Source of the DNA: Hyphomicrobiales bacterium
Lineage (GTDB): Bacteria > Pseudomonadota > Alphaproteobacteria > Rhizobiales > Devosiaceae
DNA: 5,313 nt
Assembly: GCA_015487985.1 (NCBI GenBank)
Contig: WFOP01000060.1
Span: forward strand, 1-5,313
Reading direction: 5' to 3'
Every line of letters begins with the position of its first letter. Positions within the stretch are counted from its first letter, which is position 1. Under the pieces are notes generated by a model that saw only the letters and a program-made list of their open reading frames with translations, made no database searches and was not told the origin of the DNA. The translations under genes were made by a program, and so were the position numbers. This document shows positions 1 to 5,313 of this stretch, in pieces.

Positions 1-675
1 CCGTTGCAGCAGCAGGCGTTTTGCGGTTTCAACGGCTATGGCGGCGTCCTTGCAATAGGCATCGGCACCTATGGCATCGCCAAATTCTTCGTTCAGCGGC
101 GCGCCGCCAACAATAACCACCATCTGATCGCGAATACCTTTTTCTTTCAGCGTTTCAATGACCACTTTCATATAGGTCATGGTGGTGGTGAGCAGGGCGG
201 ACATGCCTAAAATATCTGGTTTATGTTCGTCGATTGCAGCGAGGAACTCGTCTGCATCGGTGTTGATGCCCAGATCAATGACTTCAAACCCGGCGCCTTC
301 CATCATCATGCCAACGAGATTTTTGCCAATGTCGTGAATGTCTCCTTTTACGGTGCCAACAACCATTTTACCCAGTTTGGGCGCACCGGTTTCAACCAGC
401 AAGGGCCGTAAAATTTCCATGCCTCCTTTCATGGCCCCCGCTGCCAGCAGAACTTCGGGAACAAAGAGTATGCCATCGCGAAAATCATCGCCAACAGCCC
501 GCATGCCCTCCACCAGCACTTTGGTCAAAATGTCATAGGGGGCCCAGTTGCGCTGGAGCAGGATTTTAACACCTTCGCTCACTTCGTCCTTCAGCCCGTC
601 ATACAGATCATCCTGCATTTGTTCTGAAAGCTCGTTATCATCAAGTTCGGATAGAATAATTTCATCGCTTGACAT
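1..675 (-). CDS. Corrinoid (cobalamin)-binding methyltransferase protein, MtbC/MetH-like, 3' end cut by window edge
   Basis: Carrier protein that holds a corrinoid cofactor and shuttles a methyl group between partner methyltransferases in the cytoplasm. The frame is open for 225 codons from the ATG at 675-673 to the left edge, so the C-terminus is missing. Residues about 16-100 form the helical cap domain, with a typical segment around residues 72-90 (VPEVLLAAGAMKGG). Residues about 103-225 are the Rossmann-like B12 domain: the base-off motif DIHDIG at 112-117 supplies the cobalt-ligating His114, SAL lies at 159-161, and the GG pair of IVGGAPLN is at 190-191. Family members run about 210-240 residues, so little is lost. 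GGAG lies six bases before the ATG, which supports this start. The gene follows the homocysteine methyltransferase by 74 bases on the same strand, so that enzyme is the likely partner. Methylamine-type corrinoid proteins share the same fold, so the methyl donor is inferred only from context. Confidence 0.93.
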   Translation of the reverse strand, partial: MSSDEIILSELDDNELSEQMQDDLYDGLKDEVSEGVKILLQRNWAPYDILTKVLVEGMRAVGDDFRDGILFVPEVLLAAGAMKGGMEILRPLLVETGAPKLGKMVVGTVKGDIHDIGKNLVGMMMEGAGFEVIDLGINTDADEFLAAIDEHKPDILGMSALLTTTMTYMKVVIETLKEKGIRDQMVVIVGGAPLNEEFGDAIGADAYCKDAAIAVETAKRLLLQR

Positions 676-681
676 CGCTGT

Positions 682-685
682 CTCC
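682..685 (-). promoter_or_regulatory. Ribosome binding site of the corrinoid protein gene
   Basis: On the minus strand GGAG is followed by six bases (ACAGCG) and then the ATG at 675-673. This is good Shine-Dalgarno spacing and fixes the start of the corrinoid protein. It also suggests that the gene is translated independently of the upstream gene, which ends 74 bases away. Confidence 0.7.
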
Positions 686-704
686 GGTTTGATTCTAATG
701 GCAG

Positions 705-725
705 CAGACTAATATGAATTGTCTG
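705..725. repeat. Short inverted repeat in the gap between the two methyltransferase-system genes
   Basis: CAGAC and GTCTG form five-base-pair arms separated by 11 AT-rich bases, inside the 74-base gap between the homocysteine methyltransferase and the corrinoid protein. There is no T-run after the stem, so it is not a convincing terminator. It could be a weak mRNA hairpin or chance. Confidence 0.25.
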
Positions 726-749
726 AACAAAATTACCTAAAGGAACAAA

Positions 750-1754
750 TTAGTTTGTTGGGCGGCGGCGGCGGCGTCCGCCTTCGGATTTGGATTTTGT
801 TGCGGGGGGGGATACCAGTGCGCCAAGTTTTTCTTCCAGTTGCTCGCGGGTTGGCCTTTCCCCTTTCTGGTGGGAATCAAGGGCTTTGCGCATTCGGGCC
901 ACATGTTCGGGCCGGTTACCGCAACAGCCTCCTATGATGCGCGCACCAACATCCATGGCGAGGCAGGCGTAGGTTTCCATCAGGTCGGGGGTGCCCGAAT
1001 AGACAACGCTGTCCCCCTTGATGTGAGGGATGCCGGCGTTGGCCTTTGCGATTACAGGAATGTCGCCTGCGCTTTTTGTCAGGTCAAGCAGTGCAAATAA
1101 AAGGTCTGATGCTCCTACGCCACAGTTTGAACCGATGGCCTGGGGAGGCGTGGGGCTGGCCCCCATAGTTGTGCCAAATTCCCCCGGCGCCAAGCCCATC
1201 ATGGAGCGTCCGGCGGTATCAAAACTCACGGTTACGGTGTAGGGAAGGCCAACGGTGATGGCGGCTTGTGCTGCGGCGGCGATTTCCTCGGGGGCCGACA
1301 TGGTTTCAATCCATGCCACATCTGCGCCCCCCTGTTTCAGGCCACTTATCTGCTCAATGAAAACTTCCACCGCCTGTTCATAGGTTAACTCCCCAAGGGG
1401 GGCAAACAGGTCGCCGGTGGGACCAACTGAACCGGCAATCACGATCGGGCGGCCAACGTTGGCGGAGGCTTCCGCTGCAATTTCAGCGGCGCGGGCGTTA
1501 ATTTCTTTAACCCGGTCTTGCATGTCATGCAATTTCAGGCGTCGGGATGAGGCGCCAAAACTGTTGGTGACAAGGATATCCGAGCCGGCATCAAGAAATG
1601 ATTTGTGTAGCGCCGTAATATTTTGCGGCAAATCCAAATTCCATACATCCGGCGCCATTCCCGCCTCCAGCCCCAAATCAAACAGGTTGGTTCCGGTGGC
1701 GCCATCGGCCAAAAGAAAGTCTTTGTGCTCAAGCAGTTGAGTTAGTTTTGACAT
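750..1754 (-). CDS. Homocysteine S-methyltransferase (annotated in relatives as betaine-homocysteine methyltransferase; MetH homocysteine-module type)
   Basis: Transfers a methyl group to homocysteine to make methionine, in the cytoplasm. The 334 residues form one homocysteine S-methyltransferase barrel, about the size of the N-terminal module of MetH (whose full length is about 1,200). Visible signatures are DGATGTN at 17-23, TNSFGASS at 63-70, GSVGPTGD at 108-115, and the zinc thiolate ligands Cys211 (SNCG) and Cys277-Cys278 (GGCCGN). After about residue 300 comes a charged, probably disordered tail ending in five arginines and PTN. The start is the ATG at 1754-1752, with only a weak AGG about ten bases upstream. 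The adjacent corrinoid protein suggests that the donor is methylcobalamin on that partner. Direct use of betaine is the alternative, and the family name alone does not decide it. An AT-rich palindrome upstream suggests repression tied to methionine or S-adenosyl metabolism. Confidence 0.93.
   Translation of the reverse strand: MSKLTQLLEHKDFLLADGATGTNLFDLGLEAGMAPDVWNLDLPQNITALHKSFLDAGSDILVTNSFGASSRRLKLHDMQDRVKEINARAAEIAAEASANVGRPIVIAGSVGPTGDLFAPLGELTYEQAVEVFIEQISGLKQGGADVAWIETMSAPEEIAAAAQAAITVGLPYTVTVSFDTAGRSMMGLAPGEFGTTMGASPTPPQAIGSNCGVGASDLLFALLDLTKSAGDIPVIAKANAGIPHIKGDSVVYSGTPDLMETYACLAMDVGARIIGGCCGNRPEHVARMRKALDSHQKGERPTREQLEEKLGALVSPPATKSKSEGGRRRRRPTN
762..776 (-). repeat. (CGC)5 triplet repeat encoding a five-arginine tail
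   Basis: Five identical CGC codons in a row, read on the minus strand, encode Arg327-331 near the C-terminus of the homocysteine methyltransferase, just before PTN and the stop. Use of one codon throughout makes the tract a candidate for slippage in whole triplets, which would change the length of the basic tail without breaking the frame. Confidence 0.8.
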
Positions 1755-1800
1755 ATGAGTGACCTGTTTTAAGTTGCGCGACTTTAATGCATTAAATGGG

Positions 1801-1820
1801 ATATAAAGATTTCTTTATAT
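1801..1820. promoter_or_regulatory. Palindromic operator candidate upstream of the homocysteine methyltransferase gene
   Basis: ATATAAAGA and TCTTTATAT form perfect nine-base arms around a TT centre. The site lies 46 bases upstream of the start codon of the homocysteine methyltransferase (1754) and 181 bases upstream of rlpA (2002). Length, symmetry and AT-richness fit a homodimeric winged-helix repressor. ArsR-family regulators of methionine and S-adenosylhomocysteine metabolism (SahR/SamR type) are known to use sites of this general form, but assigning that regulator here is inference. The arms cover the most plausible -10 element of the leftward promoter, as expected for repression by blocking RNA polymerase. 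Confidence 0.6.
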
Positions 1821-1840
1821 GATTGTTCGTGGTGTGGCAA
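1814..1840 (-). promoter_or_regulatory. Possible sigma-70 type promoter for the homocysteine methyltransferase gene
   Basis: On the minus strand TTGCCA (1840-1835) is followed 15 bases later by TATAAA (1819-1814), which lies in one arm of the palindrome. The spacing is shorter than the preferred 17, so the assignment is tentative. It would give an mRNA leader of roughly 50 bases, with no recognisable riboswitch. Confidence 0.3.
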
Positions 1841-1992
1841 GCATCAAAGCATATTGCCGGATTGTTGAGTTTTTGCCCGTGGGCCCCTTTTACGAAAGGA
1901 TCCTATGTGAGGGGCGTTAACATTCGCTCAACCATGCAAATAGAGCTTCCACCGATATGGAAATTTTTGGGTTAAGCTGGGGACAACAAATT

Positions 1993-1997
1993 GAGGA
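1993..1997 (+). promoter_or_regulatory. Ribosome binding site that sets the rlpA start
   Basis: GAGGA lies four bases before the ATG at 2002. An in-frame ATG at 1957 would add 15 residues but has no such site, and would place a polar, acidic stretch before the signal peptide. The site therefore favours the start at 2002. Confidence 0.7.
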
Positions 1998-2001
1998 AAA
2001 C

Positions 2002-3075
2002 ATGCTTAATCGACTTTTTGGCAGGGGCGGGGTGTCCGGGCGTATCTTTATGCGCGGAGGTGCAATCGTGGCGTTAGCCATGTTGGCGGCGGCCTGTTCA
2101 GGGCCGACTTCTGATTCTCTGGGGGGGAGTTCTGGCAACAATTCCCTTATCAATAATGTTTCCAAGTTTTCGGTTTCCGCATTTGGCGTTGCGGCATCTC
2201 CGCGCGTCACTTCATCCATGAACGTGCCCAAGGGGGGCGGGCGTTATATGGTAGGCAAACCCTACAAGGTGGCCGGACGCTGGTATACGCCACGGGAAAA
2301 TCCAACCTATGACAAAACCGGCACAGCATCCTGGTATGGTCCAAATTTTCACGGGCGGTTGACCGCAAACGGGGAGGTGTTTGACCAGTTTCATTTGTCG
2401 GGCGCGCATCCGACATTGCCGTTGCCTTCTTATGTGCGGGTGAAAAACCTTCAGAACGGGCGTTCGGTCACTGTTCGCATAAATGATCGAGGACCGTTTT
2501 CAAACAATCGAATTATCGACTTGTCGCGGCGGACTGCGGAAGTTCTGGGATTTATCGACGCAGGAACCGCCCAGGTGCGGGTGACTTATCTGGGGCGTGC
2601 CCCGGTGGAGGGGGATGATACGCCTTTTCTGGTGGCCAGCATCAATGCACAAGGGGGCGCGATTCCCAGCTTTGAACGCCCTGTTTCGCGCCCGCCAAGT
2701 ATAATCAGTCGGCAGGGTGGCGGATTGGTGGGGGCTTTCACCAGTTTGTTTTCCTATGCGGGGGCGGAGCAGGCCGGGCAGATTGTATCGCAGGCTCATG
2801 CCGCTGCAAATGCGGTTGCACGGCAGGATGATGCTTTGGAGAACTGGAAAGCCCGTGTTGAAACCGGTGGCTTTAACGGCTCTTATGAATTGGGGATATT
2901 TCCAAAATCGGATTTGTCATTTGAAATTGCACGCCAATTTGCCTTGTTGGCAGCGGTGGACATCAGTTCATTTCAAACCGGGGGCGGTGAAATGATCAGG
3001 CTGGTTCTTAATGAGTTGAAGCCGGGGGCCACCCTGGAGGATGTTCTGGCGTTGCGGGCTGAGTTGAATATTTAA
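2002..3075 (+). CDS. rlpA: RlpA family septal lipoprotein (peptidoglycan lytic transglycosylase type) with C-terminal SPOR-like region
   Basis: RlpA proteins are outer-membrane lipoproteins; in Pseudomonas the enzyme cleaves glycan strands stripped of stem peptides at division septa. From the ATG at 2002 the product has 357 residues. An N-terminal signal with basic residues and a hydrophobic run ends in LAAAC, giving the lipidated Cys32; Ala rather than Leu at -3 is a weaker lipobox. The double-psi barrel spans about residues 104-197, with TASWYG at 108-113, FHGR-TANGE at 116-125, the likely catalytic His136 (GAHPTLP) and Asp162 (NDRGPF). A low-complexity linker follows. Residues about 294-355 have the size and pattern of a SPOR domain (YELGIF, then a helix, then a closing strand and helix), which binds denuded septal glycan, but the match is degenerate. 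The carboxypeptidase gene downstream fits a shared role in wall maturation. Confidence 0.92.
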   Translation: MLNRLFGRGGVSGRIFMRGGAIVALAMLAAACSGPTSDSLGGSSGNNSLINNVSKFSVSAFGVAASPRVTSSMNVPKGGGRYMVGKPYKVAGRWYTPRENPTYDKTGTASWYGPNFHGRLTANGEVFDQFHLSGAHPTLPLPSYVRVKNLQNGRSVTVRINDRGPFSNNRIIDLSRRTAEVLGFIDAGTAQVRVTYLGRAPVEGDDTPFLVASINAQGGAIPSFERPVSRPPSIISRQGGGLVGAFTSLFSYAGAEQAGQIVSQAHAAANAVARQDDALENWKARVETGGFNGSYELGIFPKSDLSFEIARQFALLAAVDISSFQTGGGEMIRLVLNELKPGATLEDVLALRAELNI

Positions 3076-3087
3076 GCCTCCGGTGGC

Positions 3088-3105
3088 AGATAAAACTCTT
3101 TATCT
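3088..3105. repeat. AT-rich inverted repeat just upstream of the carboxypeptidase promoter
   Basis: AGATAAA and TTTATCT form seven-base arms around ACTC, in the gap after rlpA and two bases before the probable -35 element of the next gene. The stem is nearly all A-T, so it would be a poor terminator. A regulator site or a chance palindrome are the alternatives. Confidence 0.3.
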
Positions 3106-3107
3106 TA

Positions 3108-3136
3108 TTGCGGTCATGAATTTGCATAAGTATAGA
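3108..3136 (+). promoter_or_regulatory. Probable promoter of the D,D-carboxypeptidase gene
   Basis: TTGCGG (3108-3113) and TATAGA (3131-3136) are separated by exactly 17 bases. Transcription would begin near 3143, only about eight bases before the TTG at 3151. That argues against the longest reading frame and for a start further downstream. The promoter would serve the carboxypeptidase, tmk and holB together, separately from rlpA. Confidence 0.4.
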
Positions 3137-3210
3137 AGTTAGCACGGCAATTGCGCATTGGGTGGTTGCTGTTGCCAAAATGGCATGTCTTGAAACAAGT
3201 GGCGGTTTTT

Positions 3211-4368
3211 GTGCGAAAAATATTTTTGATTGTTGTTTCATTTGTGTGTCTGTCAATCCTTGGGGCCGGTGTTGCTTTTGCGCAGCTGGAGTTCGCCACC
3301 AAGGCGCGGTTTGCTATTCTCATGGACAGCAAATCGGGGACGGTGCTGTTTCAAAGTGATGCGGATATGCCCATGGAGCCGGCGAGCATGGCAAAGCTGA
3401 TGACGCTGGCGGTTGTGTTTGACCAGTTAAAGACCGGGCGCCTTTCTTTGACGGACGAGTTTTTTATCTCCGAAAAGGCATGGCGCGAAGGGGGGGCTGG
3501 TTCGGGGGGCTCCACAATGTTTGCTGAATTAAACTCAAAAGTTTCCGTGGAAAACCTTTTGCGTTCGGTCATTATTCAATCGGGGAATGATGCCAGTATC
3601 GCGCTGGCCGAAGGCATTGCCGGGTCCGAGAGTACATTTGCGCTGATCATGAATGAAATGGCCGAGGATATCGGGCTGACGAACTCCAATTTTACCAACT
3701 CCACAGGTCTGCCCGATCCACTGATGCGCACGACCGCACGCGACCTTGCTTTGCTGGGGCGCTATATTATCAAAACCTACCCTGAATTTTATCCCATTTT
3801 TTCCGAGCCTGATTTCGAGTGGAACAATATCAGGCAAAATAATCGCAATGTGTTGCTGGATGACGGGATTGGCGTGGATGGTTTGAAAACCGGACATACC
3901 GAGGCGGCAGGTTATGGCATTGTTATTTCCTCCACCGAGGGCGGGCGTCGATTGATTGCTGTTTTGCATGGTTTGGATTCCATGCGTGAACGTGCTGAAG
4001 AAGCGCGAAAACTCATTACCTGGGGCTCTCGCGCCTTTGAAGAGGTGCCCGCTTTTGCCGCCAATGAAGCGGTTGGCTATGCCAATGTATATGGCGGAGA
4101 CAAGCCCAATGTTGCACTGGTTGGTGACGGCGACCTCGAGCTTTATCTGCCCCGTGGCGGACGGCGTTGTCTGAGTGCGAATATTGTTTATCAGGCGCCC
4201 ATCAGGCCGCCGGTTATCGAAGGGGATCAAATTGCAGAGTTGCGCGTATATTGCAACGAGCAATTGATACAGAGCGCACCTTTATATGCCGGGGAGACTG
4301 TTGAGGACGGTTCGCTCACAAGAAAAGCAGTTGATGCCCTTAAAGAGCTGGCCCTTGGCTGGCTCTGA
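3211..4368 (+). CDS. Serine-type D-Ala-D-Ala carboxypeptidase, PBP5 family (DacA/DacC/DacF-like)
   Basis: Removes the terminal D-alanine from peptidoglycan pentapeptides in the periplasm, limiting cross-linking. No ATG is available near the N-terminus. I chose the GTG at 3211, preceded by GGCGG with a five-base spacer, because it yields a clean signal peptide: MRK, a hydrophobic run, then cleavage after AFA at about residue 24. In-frame TTG or GTG codons at 3151, 3190 and 3199 remain possible. The 385-residue product has all three active-site motifs of the family: S59-M-A-K62 (nucleophile Ser59), S124-G-N126 and K226-T-G228, with spacing like E. coli PBP5. A beta-rich PBP5 C-terminal domain covers about residues 280-360. 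The last 20 residues (RKAVDALKELALGWL region) form an amphipathic helix that would anchor the protein to the inner membrane. tmk follows after 30 bases, probably in the same transcript. Confidence 0.93.
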   Translation: MRKIFLIVVSFVCLSILGAGVAFAQLEFATKARFAILMDSKSGTVLFQSDADMPMEPASMAKLMTLAVVFDQLKTGRLSLTDEFFISEKAWREGGAGSGGSTMFAELNSKVSVENLLRSVIIQSGNDASIALAEGIAGSESTFALIMNEMAEDIGLTNSNFTNSTGLPDPLMRTTARDLALLGRYIIKTYPEFYPIFSEPDFEWNNIRQNNRNVLLDDGIGVDGLKTGHTEAAGYGIVISSTEGGRRLIAVLHGLDSMRERAEEARKLITWGSRAFEEVPAFAANEAVGYANVYGGDKPNVALVGDGDLELYLPRGGRRCLSANIVYQAPIRPPVIEGDQIAELRVYCNEQLIQSAPLYAGETVEDGSLTRKAVDALKELALGWL

Positions 4369-4398
4369 AAACTGACACGGTAAAAGGTTCCGAAATTT

Positions 4399-5082
4399 AT
4401 GTCTGATACTTCCTCGAACGAGGCCAGATTTGTTACCTTTGAGGGGGGTGAGGGAGTTGGAAAATCCACTCAGGTCAAACATTTGCTCAACCGGTTGAAT
4501 GAGGCCGGCATTGAAAGTGTGCGCACGCGTGAGCCGGGGGGGACCCCAAAGGCAGAGGCAATACGTTCGTTCATTTTGCAGGGGCATTGTGAAGCCTGGG
4601 GAACCGGGGCCGAAGCCGTTTTGTTTGCGGCGGCGCGACTGGACCATGTAACACAGCTGATTGCCCCCAGTCTGAATGCAGGCAAGTGGGTTATTTCGGA
4701 TCGATTTCACGATTCAACCAGAGCTTATCAGGGACTGACCGGGGGCGTTGAAACCCGGTTGATTGACGCCATTGAAGAACTTGCATTGGACGGATATTGC
4801 CCCGAGCTGACAATTGTCATGGATATGGATCCCAAAATTGCGTTTGAGCGGGTTGAGCAACGGGCGAAGGAAACCGGAATTCCTGTGAGCAGCGATCGCT
4901 TTGAGCGTGAGGACCTGGAATGGCATCAGGATTTGAGAAAAGCCTTTTTGAGTATAGCCAAGGCCAATTCCGACCGATGTCATGTGGTGCAGGCCGATGG
5001 TGATGAATCCGAGATTGCTGCGCAAATCTGGAAAATTGTTCAGCGTCAATTCAATGAACTCAATTCCAAGTCGGTAAAATGA
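4399..5082 (+). CDS. tmk: Thymidylate kinase (dTMP kinase)
   Basis: Phosphorylates dTMP to dTDP with ATP, the step that commits thymidylate to DNA synthesis; cytoplasmic. The 227 residues are slightly longer than the usual 205-215, through a short N-terminal extension. The P-loop is G16-GEGVG-K22-S23, the dTMP-binding segment is TREPGGT at 43-49, and the DR motif is in SDRFHDS at 100-106 followed by AYQG. The LID region about residues 151-170 is rich in arginine and ends in DRFERED. AAAGG lies 11 bases before the ATG, a rather long spacing. The gene starts 30 bases after the carboxypeptidase and its stop codon overlaps the start of holB, which indicates cotranscription and translational coupling with the clamp-loader subunit. 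Confidence 0.96.
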   Translation: MSDTSSNEARFVTFEGGEGVGKSTQVKHLLNRLNEAGIESVRTREPGGTPKAEAIRSFILQGHCEAWGTGAEAVLFAAARLDHVTQLIAPSLNAGKWVISDRFHDSTRAYQGLTGGVETRLIDAIEELALDGYCPELTIVMDMDPKIAFERVEQRAKETGIPVSSDRFEREDLEWHQDLRKAFLSIAKANSDRCHVVQADGDESEIAAQIWKIVQRQFNELNSKSVK

Positions 5083-5313
5083 GTGCTGAAACATCCATTG
5101 CACTGGCGGATGAGCTGGAGGGGGTGGCGCCGCCATTTCAAGCATTGGGGCTTGTCGGGCACGAAGATGTTTATGCGCGGTTGGTAAAACAGCTTGCTGA
5201 CAGGCGGTTGCCGGGTGGGATTTTGCTGCATGGTCCCAAAGGCATCGGCAAGGCCACGCTGGCCTATCAGTTGGCAATCGAAATTTTCAGCGTCACGGGG
5301 GACGAACCTAAAG
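5079..5313 (+). CDS. holB: DNA polymerase III delta prime subunit, N-terminal part, cut by window edge
   Basis: The delta prime subunit belongs to the clamp loader that places the beta sliding clamp on primed DNA. Only the first 78 codons are present; a whole protein would be about 330-380 residues. After a short N-terminal extension, GLVGHEDVYARL (about residues 24-35) and LLHGPKGIGKATLAYQLA (49-66) match the start of the AAA+ module, with a Walker A loop G52-PKGIG-K58. The alanine after this lysine and the overall wording are typical of alphaproteobacterial HolB. The start overlaps the tmk stop in an ATGA, and no strong ribosome binding site precedes it, so translation is probably coupled to tmk. 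Delta prime in E. coli does not bind ATP, so the intact P-loop here is worth noting but is usual in this lineage. Confidence 0.9.
   Translation, partial: MSAETSIALADELEGVAPPFQALGLVGHEDVYARLVKQLADRRLPGGILLHGPKGIGKATLAYQLAIEIFSVTGDEPK

Noticed and set aside
4..538. Small plus-strand open frames opposite the corrinoid protein gene
   Set aside because: The minus strand carries an unbroken frame with DxHxxG and the other B12 motifs; the plus-strand frames overlap one another and show no motif.
1886..1899. Hairpin CCTTT-TACG-AAAGG in the divergent intergenic region as a terminator
   Set aside because: The stem is only five pairs, there is no T-run on either strand, and both flanking genes point away from it, so no transcript needs to end there.
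1755..1900. Possible SAM or cobalamin riboswitch before the homocysteine methyltransferase gene
   Set aside because: The likely leader is only about 50 bases, and I see neither a cobalamin-riboswitch B12 box nor a SAM-II type pseudoknot. The palindrome is a better explanation for regulation.
1957..2001. Upstream ATG as the start of rlpA
   Set aside because: It lacks a ribosome binding site and would put a polar, acidic 15-residue stretch before the signal peptide, whereas GAGGA precedes the ATG at 2002.
1821..2001. Promoter for rlpA and a tRNA or small RNA in the divergent intergenic region
   Set aside because: No pair of -35 and -10 boxes with 16-18 base spacing was convincing, and no cloverleaf or other RNA structure was seen.
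3535..4263. Long open frame of 242 codons on the minus strand opposite the carboxypeptidase gene
   Set aside because: It lies wholly antisense to a gene with all three PBP motifs, its translation resembles no family I know, and it has the low-complexity look of a shadow frame.
4714..5277. Open frame of 187 codons on the minus strand across the tmk-holB junction
   Set aside because: It is antisense to two firmly identified genes, crosses their boundary, and its translation is rich in Pro, His and Gln with no recognisable domain.

Overview
The window looks like chromosomal DNA of an alphaproteobacterium of moderate GC content. The evidence is the order rlpA - dacC-like - tmk - holB on the plus strand, the alphaproteobacterial style of the RlpA domain, and the pairing of a short homocysteine methyltransferase with a free corrinoid protein, an arrangement I associate with Rhodobacterales and relatives. 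I cannot place the genus. No mobile element, CRISPR array, RNA gene or sign of recent transfer was seen.

Left part (1 to about 1820, minus strand): two genes read leftwards. A 334-residue homocysteine S-methyltransferase (1754 to 750) is followed after 74 bases by a MtbC/MetH-type corrinoid-binding protein (675 to the left edge, 3' end missing). Together they match two of the modules that a full-length cobalamin-dependent methionine synthase (MetH) carries on one chain: the homocysteine/zinc module, and the cap plus cobalamin module. The methyltetrahydrofolate and reactivation modules are not in the window and could lie beyond the left edge or elsewhere. A near-perfect AT-rich palindrome (1801 to 1820) sits just upstream of the first gene, overlaps its likely -10 region, and looks like the operator of a repressor.

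Middle (1821 to 2001): a divergent intergenic stretch with no RNA gene and no convincing promoter for the rightward gene.

Right part (2002 to 5313, plus strand): an RlpA-type lipoprotein (septal glycan-cleaving family), then a D,D-carboxypeptidase of the PBP5 family with its own probable promoter, then thymidylate kinase, whose stop codon overlaps the start of holB (DNA polymerase III delta prime, cut by the right edge). This run combines peptidoglycan trimming with dTTP supply and clamp loading, and is a common housekeeping neighbourhood in alphaproteobacteria.

Nothing here is a wholly unknown system. The points that most deserve checking are the apparent split methionine synthase and its palindromic operator.
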